The position numbers and the translations under genes were made by a program. This document shows, in pieces, positions 36,001 through 48,000 of a stretch of 64,000 bases of DNA (its first letter is position 1; each line of letters begins with the position of its first letter). The DNA comes from Euclidia mi (lineage: Eukaryota > Arthropoda > Insecta > Lepidoptera > Erebidae). The notes below the pieces were generated by a model that had not been told where the DNA came from, made no database searches, and was given only the letters and a program-made list of their open reading frames with translations. The stretch spans positions 78,538,450-78,602,449 of the forward strand of contig OX123187.2 in assembly GCA_944739405.2 (NCBI GenBank). The letters run 5' to 3'.

Positions 36001-39000
36001 TATGGCGTCTTTCAGCGAAGTACATTTTTGGGCTGCAATGATTGTACCCAATCGACGGTTTCTTAAACCATTTGAAAAACACTTAATGGCCTGTTTTTCG
36101 TTAAGGGGTTTTAATACCTTGAAACTCGCATCATTGCCATCCGATTGCGCAATTGTTAACTCGACAAACATTTCTGTTATCTGCTTACCGAACTCATCGA
36201 TAGATAAATTATTTTGCCTAAAATTTTGAAGCTTACTTTGAATTGCCGTAGCACATTTTTTAGGCAGTAATTGTGTTCTCATATCCACTATAAAATCGTC
36301 AATAGTAGTATAAGAAGAAGATAATTTTAATTTTGCGGCCTGTGAAAGTCTACTCTTTAGCACAAAATTTAACAGCTTTCCCTGCGAACCTTCGTCTAAC
36401 TCGGATTTATAATACTCTACACTTTCAATAAATTGTCGTATGCTTGTTTCGTCATCTTTACAAACTGGCAATAAATTTAAAGCAACCTTCAAATCAAATT
36501 TAGTAGTATTCGCCATATTTTCTGACTTACAAGGTGTTTTTGAGCATAAATCTAAAACTTGTTTATATGATTTATCGAACTGTGCACAAAGCTCTTGAAT
36601 GACTGAACATTCAGATTTACTGAAGGATTTTTGAGCTGAAATAAAATATTCCAAAAATAAATTATACTCACATAATAATTTTTCCGCTTCTGCTAATTTG
36701 ACAGCAATAATGTTACCCCTTCGCCTGTCTGGACCAATCTTAATCAAGTATTTCCTTATTTCCAATAGACTATCCTGTAAGTCTCTTAACCTTTCTGCCA
36801 TTAAGATATCCTGTTTAAATCATAATTATCGAGATAAACATTATTGCATAGATCATTTACTACATACTTATACGAACTATCATTATTATATTTATGATTA
36901 ATTAGCCTTAACTATGTCTTACAGTCCATTACGCATACCCAGGCCAGATGACACATAACGCATATTTCCGCGCACTACGCAACACACGAAATTTCCGCGC
37001 ACTATTAGATACGCAACGCACAAAATTTCCGCGCACAGATACGCACATAGGTAGATAATATATTTACGATACGCCACTTATGATAATTTTACGCGCACTG
37101 GTCTTTTGTTTAGAAACGGTTCCGCAAAACGCTCGGCTCAAGCGATGTCTCCAGTTCCTTTTTTGTAGTTCCTCATATCTGACATCTCCCTCAGATCTCT
37201 TTCGTTGTCAATCCTTCTTCTCCATAACGAGACTCGCCATCTGTCTCGTCTTATCTCGTTAGCCATCCACTTGCGAATACATTTTCGATATAGTGCGAAA
37301 ATGGCGTACAAAAATGCCAATAATGCAATCAGCAACAATACCAATAAAATGATATTCGTCGAACTGGCGTGCACAGCCAATTGTCGTATGTCTGCGTTGT
37401 TATTACCTCCTGCTGCGTTCTGGGGTACTATAACTTCCTCCTTGGTGTTAGTGGTGCCCATTTTTCAAAATATATAGTTTAACGCAAAATGTTATAATCG
37501 CTACCAGCTTCAAATGTAGAATATACTTTGAGTACTGCATTGTGGTGCTAAGCGGCCCGATTTGGTCAAAGGAATGTAAACAAACGCGACTCACGCCTAA
37601 CACCTAATGCGATGGCAGGGTCGCCATGTACGGATGGTATTAGGTTCCAGTAAATGATACACCGAATGATGATTAAATACTGCGTTTATTATGAAAATAC
37701 ATGGGCTTATATACATCTTATATCAAGTCTCCCTCACACCGGACACACACCTCTGACTTTTCGAAGTTATGTGTCTATTAAAAAGGTTAATAATCGGTCG
37801 CTTAACAATGTGCCCGGTAGATGGCAATAGGCTCGCCCTCTATTACATTTGGGACCGAAACATAACTGGCAAAGTGTGGGTGGGTAATACACCTCTACCT
37901 ACCCCTTCGGGGATAAAGGCGTGAGGTTATGTCCTGTTATGTTATGCGGATAAAACTCTACAATAAAATTATGAAAATGTTTTGATTTAAGGGACATTCT
38001 CGTGAAAACCCATGGAATGTTCATGATGTTACAACAGCTGTTTAAATGGCTACTATTTTTGAGACGATGACCATTTGTATATTCTCAATCAGTAGCATTT
38101 AGACGCAAGTAAAAACTAAACACGTTCAACATTGTTGTTGAATAGGGTTTCTCTTCTCTCGACCTTTATTATTTCTCGATGCACAAGAATTCTGTGAGAT
38201 AGTACATAATAATTTTAAAACCGCAAATATAACTTTGTTTTTTATACAAATACAATAAAAACAGTTATTTCTCATGACGAAAAAGTGACAGTGGTATCTA
38301 GTGAAAATAGTGGGTATGTTAAGTGGATGCGTCTACTACGGAACCCTTCATGGGTGAGTTCGACCCGCACTTGTGTTATGGTTTATTAGGATTCCGTAAT
38401 CAACTAAAAAAACGAAACTCTTATAAATTCGCCACGTTTAGGCCTCTGTCTGTTCTTGCCAAACGGCGAAGGAAAACATCGTGAGTGATCCTATTTCCCC
38501 ACAATGCTCTCATAAGACATGTGAAGTCTGCCAATCCACCGGCCAACGCGGAGGACTATGGTCTAACTCTGCTTAGAGAGACCCGCGCCCAGCAGTGGCA
38601 TAGTTTATGTACAGGGCTGATGATGAATTTTTTTCGACTTCTCGATTTCTCGAGCATTTTTTCCCGTCTCGACAAAAGACAAATTTGTCGGGAATGCTCG
38701 CCTCGAGAATTCTCGAAGAGTTCCTTCGTATTAACCTGTGTTCATTAAATAACTTACTTACTTACTCCAATGGCTCATCGACCCAAAGTGTGCCTTGGCC
38801 TCCAATACGAGAGAACGCCACTTCACCCGATCTTTGGCCACTTCTCGCCAATCGCCAGCTTGAAGCGCCCCAAGATCTTGCTCCACAACGTCTTTCCATC
38901 GGTATCTGGGGCGACCGACAGGACGACGTCCTGTCGGTCGACCCACATACGCTTTCTTAACCCCACGTTCCTCTCCCATTCTCTCGACGTGATCGAGCCA

Positions 39001-42000
39001 TCGGAGTCTGTGGGCTTTTATTTCCCCAATTATATAGGTGTTCATTAAATAAAGAGAATATTATAATCGATATCGTAATTTTATTGGTAGGCGATAGAGG
39101 ATGGCCCAAGCTACGCCAGAGTTATTTTTTATTTACCTTTTCTGCCCGATCCCGTGGCAATTTTAGGAAATCCCTTGTTAGTGCATTCTTACGGACACCA
39201 AGGAACATACATGCCAAATTTCAGCTTCTTGTGCCCAATAGTTTTGGCTGTAGCTTCCGATACAAAAATTTTATATTGTTACGAGCTGGGGTTCGGTGAT
39301 AAATTATAACTCACTATGCCACTTAAACTGAACTTTATTTACTAACACAATAACACTAGATACACACACTTAATTTTTTAACACTAATAAAACACACTAT
39401 TCACACCACTAATAAAACACACTTACTTCGAACACTTTTCCACTTCACGAAACACTTCCGAATTACTTCCTTCGCTTCTTGTTTATCGCTCCGATATTCA
39501 ATTGTAACTGTATCCGGTCCGATCTCTCGCGCTCTATTTATACTGGCCGGATAACATCACTAGCGCATTCTAGATGCTTCCACAAAACTGTCGAAATAAT
39601 CGCGAACAGTCGATACTCGATACAACAACGCCATCTAGTACAGAGTAGATGAATTACCTTTAAACCACCGATATATTCAATCTCTTCTAGCACCCCCATT
39701 CACCGATAGATGGCGTAACACTATGTACAGATGTGGATTGTAGTACAAATCTCTAAACCTAATGGTAATCATCTCTAGCCTAGTACAATGACTATATCCA
39801 GTTACATCAATACAATTGCCTCAATTGTTGCAGGGTTCCTCAATGCAAATCCAACGCCGCACCAAAAGGCCCGTGTAGCGAATTACGGACTGATGGACCA
39901 GATAGCAGCATTACATTGGATGCAGCAAAACATAGCGCTATTTGGAGGCGATCCAACCAACATTACGCTAATGGGACATGGGTCCGGAGCGGCGTGCATC
40001 AATTTCCTTATGATATCGCCTACCGTTATGCCTGGTGAGAATATTATTATATTTATCGGATACTGCAGGTGGTTACACTGCTGTTATTAAGATTTTTTTT
40101 TAATCTTTGCTCTATACCTATAAGAAAAATTCAAATAAAAGAAATATACAAGGTGTTGATTTGCATTTGCAAAATATTTGCAGGGGTGAATATATTACTA
40201 TAACTGGATACAAATACATGAAAAAATAACTCACTAAAACTTAAAAATGTTTTTTCCTACTCAAATTTATTTTAAATCAACTTGGTGAATTGACCGTCAC
40301 GGTTGCTCAGTTGATCGCCGCGTGCTCGCATTTCGGGTATCTAACATACACAAGTACACGAACCTACCGTGCAGCCTTATTCTGCACCAGTCAACAATTT
40401 AATCTGATTCCCTATCTAAGTAACATTTAATGAAAATAGGGTCATATACCATCGCACACTATTTGAAATAATTTTAGGTGAATAAGTATACTGTGTATAT
40501 TGTATTATTAAAATATTTCGCAAATGCAGATCAAAATATTGTATTCAATAATACTGTATCTAAAATGTAGAATAAAATGCCCACATACCCTGCTTGTATC
40601 ATATCTACTAAATAATCAATATTAGTCCCAACTATAATCCCAAATACTAAATCCAGCTAATACTTCGAGAGGCACAACATATACGCAATGTACCAACTAA
40701 CTATACTAAAATGGTTATGGCTTCACATTTACAATTCATATTAGTGTACGCATTACAGTTACAGTATTAGTGCTAGTAATTCTAATAACGTAGGTAGTTA
40801 GTGTTTCAATTACACTGAGTAATTCAGCACGTTTCTTAATCCGCAAGAAAATGAATTAAGTAAGGCATTAATAAAGCGATTGATGGAAATAAAATTTTCA
40901 AGGAGCCACTATCCGTGGAAAATAATAATGAGGTTATATATACATATATAAATATTCAGGCTATATCAATCGGGAACGATAATTAGATGTCGAGCATAAA
41001 CTTTCAAATGAAAGCCAGGGTACTTTTACAAAAATTGAGTTAATATATATGTACATAGTACATATTATTATAGTATATTATATATATGTTATAGTATATT
41101 ATAATAATAATAACTTTATTCAATAAAATAAACGTCACTTGTTACATAGGAAAGTATTACATTAAAAATAATAAAATTTGATGATTAAGTGTAATGTCTA
41201 TGATAATTGCTTATATTAAATTGTGGTACATTCATGCGTATGTACTTTATTTATAACGGTAATACATTATATTTGGTAAATATAGCAATTTTTATGTTTA
41301 CCTGAACTAGGCTGTAACACCTGTGTTTCAGGAAAAATCGTAGATAATAATATTATAGGGCTATGCTTTTACAAAATAATCATGAACTGCTAATATGTAA
41401 TAGGAAATAGACTTAATATGATTTATTGTAACTTAGAGTAGGTACTTACACACTATTTTATAACTGTAAGCAAATTTTCTGTATCAGAGTAGGTCATCGT
41501 CATTAGGTGTTTTGTAACAATATGGTGACGCTGCTTATAACTTATGCTATATAAATCTAAGGTTTTATTTAATTTATTATATAGGAAAGGTCCAAGGAAA
41601 GCAAAGAATCTATTTACATAAACATGTTTACCTCGAGGTTTGATGCAGACTAGATCTTTCCGTCTTTTGCCTGATGGGATTGGTGTATAAGGAAGAAGGG
41701 TGTGTTGTTTTAGTATGGTGCATAAAATAAATAATTGGCGCACAGTTAGAACTCCGGTAGACTGATATAACTCATAAGTGGGAAAAATGAAAGGACGAAG
41801 GGTTGCTACCTTTAAAATAGCTCTTTGGGCTCGTTCCAAAGGTAGTAGGATCGTTTTAGCTGCCCCTACCCATGAAGTAATACAGTATGAGATGATTGAT
41901 TCACATAGTGCAGTGTAAACCTGTCTTAACAATTTAAAGTTTACCACGTCGCGTACATTTTTGAATATCGAAATTAGTTTCCGTACTCTTTTACACAATG

Positions 42001-45000
42001 ATTCGATATGTTTGCGGAAATTAAGATTAGTATCAAGCGTAATACCTAGATATTTTATATAATCTGTTTTTTCTAAAGTAGGGCAAGCGCATGCAGTGTC
42101 AGCGTTTGAGTGAAACGTGTTATGAGCCATTAAACAGTTAGATGAGTTGTGTCTGCTATCATTTTTCATTGTAAAATTAATGTACTTTGTTTTATGTGCA
42201 TTTAGGGTCAGTAAATTTTTAAATAGCTAAGTGTTGACGGTGTTGAAGCCATGTTGAGCCACTTCATGTACCTCATCAAGTGACTTTGCAGTAAAAATAA
42301 GTGCTGTATCGTCTGCATATGACATAATGACACCATTTTGAAGTTTAAGGTTGCAAAGGTCGTTTATATATATCAAGAACAGAGTAGCTCCTAATATACT
42401 TCCTTGGGGGACACCAAATTTAGTGTTAGGGACATCGTTACTTATGTTGTTGCCTATTCTTACACATTGATACCTGTCAGAGAGGTAATCAGTAAACAGT
42501 GCTAACTGCTTACCTCGTATACCGACAGATTCAAGTTTCTTTATCAGTATAGAAGGCGATACAGAGTCAAAAGCTTTAGCAAGGTCTAGAAATATCCCAA
42601 TAGCATGCTGTCCACTATCTAAATTAGATGTAATGTGGTCATTCAGTTGCATATTATAGCATTATAGTATATTATATTAAAGTATCTGATTATTTCGTTT
42701 AATAAACATAATATACAAAATAAGAAATAAATAATTTATAAACAATCTCGCCAAAGCTGACGCAAACAAATTTATCTACCAAATCGATTATCCATAAAAC
42801 AATAATTTTGCAATCCTACAATTTTAAGGTATAACGCATAAAGGTGAATGTTCTTTTCCATCTTATTTCCAAACAAAGCTGTACTCCAAACATAAACCAT
42901 ATTGGAAAACTTTTGTAAGAACACTTACGCTGAAAGTGGAACAAAATAAATCCGATCAAGTAACAATAGTTTCTTCAGTTGGTTCAATCCTTTATCATAG
43001 GCATAGTAAAAGAGATCTTAGAGTTACAAATCTACCTAAAACGAATAATAGAAAACTGAACAACAGCGTTTAATACGAAAGAATGTTGAAAAAGGATTTA
43101 GTATAATAATATTAACGTTAGCCTATTAAAAAAAATACTAGTATTGTGTATGCTAACTTTAGTTGTATTTCAGGTTTATTCCATCGAGCAATCCTATTAT
43201 CAGGTTCAGCGCTCAGCTCTTGGGCTATAGTAGACGATCCAGTGTACTATTCATTGAAACTAGCCAAGCACATGAACTGTAATATACCAGAGGACCTTAC
43301 TAGAGATCACGAGGTCATAGTTGATTGCCTTAGAGAAGCAACTATAGAAGAATTACTATCAGCTGACATATCTCCACCAAATTTCTTGACTGCCTTTGGA
43401 CCATCCGTAGACGGAGTAGTCATAAAAACAGATTTTGCGAAAGACTTTCTAACTATGTATTCAACGGGAGACTTTCCTAGTTTTGGACCTTTGAATAATA
43501 TGAATATAAACTTGAATGTTCACAAAAAAAGAAGTGATAGTGGCAGACGACTGTTTCAAAATAAATATGATTTGTTGTTTGGAGTTGTTACGAGTGAAGC
43601 ATTATGGAAGTTTTCGGCTCACGATGTTCAAAATGGGATTGAACCAGATAAAAGGGATCGAATGTTGAGGTAAGATTTACCTAGTAAACTTTTATTCCTT
43701 TAAGTTTATTGTTTTTGTTATTGACTTACTTTACTGACTTTACAATCACAGACACATTTTTGTAACTCAAAAACTCGTACTTGTTGCTTGTATAATAACA
43801 CTATTTGTTTCTCGGTTCAGAGTGTAATTAATTGATTAATGGCGCTGATTGACCGGAGCTTTCACTTGTAACAGAAAAACAAGCAGAGCATTCGCCATTA
43901 TTTGTTTTGCCGAACTGAACAACGAGCAGAGCTTAAACATTGCTACGAATATTTTCACGATCTTTCTAACAAACGCTCTAATCAGTAATTTTACTGTCCA
44001 CTCGCTGGAATGCTCGCCAGGACGTTCGATAAAATGCTCGCCAAAACATACACGTTTGTTTTCCGTGATGTAATATTCGTAAGAATGCTCTGTACGGGTG
44101 AATTCTCAGGTGTGTCATCACCATTCGATAGTAGTTCAGGGACCCAAATAATTTACAGCATTACCATCCAAGTTATATATATCTTCACAAATGTGTAACG
44201 CTAAAGATTGTCCGTCCTAAATCATCGCGTTCAAACTTCTGCTCTCCGAAGTGTCTTCAAAGCCAATATTATATACGGTAACGATTGACGTATCTCGAAA
44301 TTTCGAAAGGGTAACGGGCCACCTGTCAGCCCACTGGGCTGGAACTAATATTGTTTAATAACAGCGTTTAAACCTTACCTTGATGTGGCGCCTCCTAAAA
44401 TACCTACGCGTTTACGAGTACGGTATTCGAGAATATCTAGTCATATTGAATATCTATACAGCAGATATAGTTTCGGTTATGTTCAAAGGTTTGAGGTGGA
44501 TAACATTAGATTTTTGAACACTGGTATAAAATTGTGAACAAAAAATTTGGCTCATATATTTTCTACTAGCTTGATTTTAATGTTTTTAAATGATTACTTT
44601 TACGCTAGGGAATAAATCTAGTTTCACGAGAGATTTTACAAACATTCAATAATCGGACACAGAGTACGCCTAATGTCCAAACTCGCAGCGACGATTTTAG
44701 ATAATACCTAGATCATATAAAGTTTTATCCCGTGTGGCGATCGAACCCACAACACCCACAGTCTAAACGGCGAAACGACCGCTTTAAGAAGTACATGCAG
44801 TAAAATTTCCTATTTGTGTCTTAATTTTTGCTACTAAATCATGTTTATACTAATTTGACTGTTTATAATTAGTACCACAGTTCTTACTCATATTGTAAGT
44901 TTTATTCTTCATTTATGTGCTGTCTGAAAACGTCAAAAAATATGTTACTCTAGAGCTGGCAGATAATTATTAGGAAATGCTCAAGAGTGTGCAAACATTA

Positions 45001-48000
45001 TGCCACAGAAGTTGAAACAAATTGGTCTGAAAACTTCATATTGAATGATTTAGGAAACTAAACTTGAACTAAGACGATGCGAAATTGTTTAGACGTATTA
45101 TTTTAAAAGTGCGTTGGTGTAGAACCGAGTTGTAGAGGAATCAACCAACCAAATAAACACTTAATAATACAGTCGTCGATATTATGCACACAAGTGAGTT
45201 TGCTAACGTTATAATTATGCTAAGTTATCTTGCCATACATGTTAAATAATATAATAGTATAGGTAGCACTATAATTTTTCCATCACTGCAGTTGTAGATT
45301 AAGCGTTATGTATTATTTTTCAGATGTAGGAAAGACTGTATGGATGGCGTAGTCGGTTAGGCACCACACCAACTACTTGACACTGCGCTGAGTGTAGTGG
45401 GTTTGATTCCTACATGGGAGAATAATCGTGACGCAGAAATTGGTGTTTTGAGTCTTAGCGTTTTTTCAGTGTCCATTAGCTATATTTGTAAATTCACTGC
45501 GATCCAAAATACATTACTCATGTGGGAAATGTCTTTAAAATTTATAAAAATGAAAATCACTTTCATATTTTTTAACACTGAGATCAAGTGCATTCACTGA
45601 AATTTATTCGAGACACTAAGTGCTAGGATTCACACGAGACTGTTATTTATAGAGTTTTAGACTAAAAAACTAACATCTAATATTCTTTTTCAGAACGTAC
45701 GTGAGGAATTCATACACGTATCACCTAAGCGAGATATTCTACACCATCGTCAACGAATACACGGATTGGGAAAGAACGGTAGAGGTTTGTTTGTCTATAA
45801 ACGTAGAGATTGCTCTAGGACTTTCGTATCGATATATTTTAAAATCTGTCCTAGCAGTTGAGTCCACGCAAAAACTTACTAAAGCATTTTCTTTATCTTC
45901 CTTAGTTTAATTCAATAACAGTAAAATGAATTATTACTACTCTTTTATTCTATCATCAGCTGGTTTTTTCATTCAACTGAATTATTCTTAACTATCTTCG
46001 TTTCTTTATCTTTGTTCAACATTTTCCATTAAATACTAAATTATTAATTATCTTCTCGATCGTACAGAATCATAAATCACTCTTTCGAGAACATTTAAGT
46101 CGTTTATTAACGTTTTCTAGAGTCTAGGCTAAAATTGGGTAAGGTTTGCAGAGGTCAGTAGAAGCGATTAACTCATCCAGTCTTAAGCCCAGGGCAAAGG
46201 TCTTAACACTATTACTATGATTGCACAGTGATTATATTTCAATTTACCTTAGATCTCCTGGTGATGTTCTTGAGTGGACCTATAAGATTACACTTATAAT
46301 TTTGGCCAAAATAACAAGCAAATCGTTATAGTTACCAGTCCAATGATCAGGGTTTTCTTCAACGAAGTCCTCGGGCACCAAACACGTGCACGGATTCACA
46401 CAAGTTTTACAATATTCAATATGATACAATTTTTATCACAAATATACCGATGCCGGCAGATCAATTAGCGGCAATTCACTAGGGTTTTAAATTTACTTTA
46501 ATATCACAAAAGCACGCGAGATTACAAGATACGGCGTGGCGTGGACTAGCAAGAATTCAAAGTATCGTCGAAGCGAATTTTCCAGAACAAGTTTATCTTT
46601 CATCATAAAACGATTCGCGAAGCTACCAGGATGTGCTTTCCAAAAGGCGATCAATATAATTCAATTCTAAAACGCAAAATTACAAGACTCCGTGGACACA
46701 AGACTAAACTTTTCAGCAACGACAAAATGTGAAAAAAGTGAATGAATGACAGTTCATAGTGTGACCATAGTCAAAATTTACAATAGACTAAACAAAACGT
46801 TACTAAACCGATATAATCGATTTGACTTATCTATAAATACTATTTCTATAGACTTATATATAAATAATATTTCTATTTCAAACAAACGTTTTGCCAACTC
46901 TTTTCCGTTAAAAACAATACTAATGTTTTGGCTTTTTGCCAGACGTTTTTATTTATTCCCCGTGAAAAGTTGAAACGTGAATTTTTAAATATTTGAAACA
47001 ACAAAATTGGGTAGGTACACGCTAACCTATTCTATTTGTTAGTTTTATTCACAGAAAAGATTTTTTTAATAAAACCAGTAGGTACATTCTATACAATTAA
47101 AAACAGGATTCAGATGTTTTCTACCAGCCAACACCGGAATTTAATTATTCGTACGATAGAAACATTTTTGTCTGTTGCCACAGCAATTTTTAAAGAAATA
47201 TATATATTTCAAAAGTCAGGAATACAAGAAATAATAACATTCCATTTAGCTTAAGTGTAAAACTGTCGCAGCGAACAGTATGTTACCAAAAGAAACTTCA
47301 ACACCATAAATTTCGAGCTCATGACTTGTCTTGAAGAAATTCCGTTTGAAATCACGCCAAAGAGTCCTATCATATCTCACTTAGCAATATTAGCTGTCGC
47401 AAATATGAATTAATACGTAGATTTCAAATAACAATTCTGGCTAAATATAAAAGCAAAAGTTCAAATGGTTAAACCTCAATCTCTTTTTGATTTGATTTTG
47501 GATTACTTCTTCAAATACACAGCGGAGCTAGCGAAATTTTTGAGTTTCCTGATAAAGTACACGATCATTATATGTTTTGCTGTATACAGCTTTAGGAGAC
47601 ACACCTACATTCAGAAAAAATCGTGGAATTGCTAAAATTACGTACCCATTAAAGGCTTTCGCGTCACAAAGCTCTATTCTCTATTCTATACACTTAAAAA
47701 ATAATATCTAAAAAAAACTTGTAGTATGCTTAGTACTTATAAGGTAATATTTAAAAAATAATAACAATGATTAAACACAAAAATGAAATCTCACAATATC
47801 AGTCTTCTGTTTTAAGTATTTGTGGACTATAATAATAATGGATGAATCACAATAAAAGGTGAATCAAAGATCGTGAACGTCTAACAATTTATTTTCATTA
47901 GTAAACGAAACTTTTATGAAATATCATTATTCAGATATAGAGATCATTATTTAGAGAATACATCATTATTTCAGAATCCCATTAACACAAGAGACGCAAC

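Larger units (their letters stand above)
31538..37738 (-). mobile_element. Gypsy-type LTR retrotransposon
   Basis: A full-length element of 6201 bases on the - strand: 5' LTR at the right (37627-37738), primer-binding site, a leader with a 107-codon membrane-protein ORF, gag, pol (protease, RT, RNase H, integrase), polypurine tract, 3' LTR at the left (31538-31649). CCGG duplicates flank it (31534-31537 and 37739-37742). Domain order PR-RT-RH-IN makes it Gypsy-like (Metaviridae). The binding site TGGCGACC resembles the tRNA-Arg type used by the 412/mdg1 lineage. No env ORF follows pol. It sits antisense in neuroligin intron 3. Confidence 0.92.

Noticed and set aside
38912..38940. 13-bp hairpin as a regulatory structure
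   Set aside because: It is the coding sequence of the repeated Gly-Arg-Pro/Arg-Arg-Pro motif in a LINE C-terminal fragment, so it has a simple explanation.
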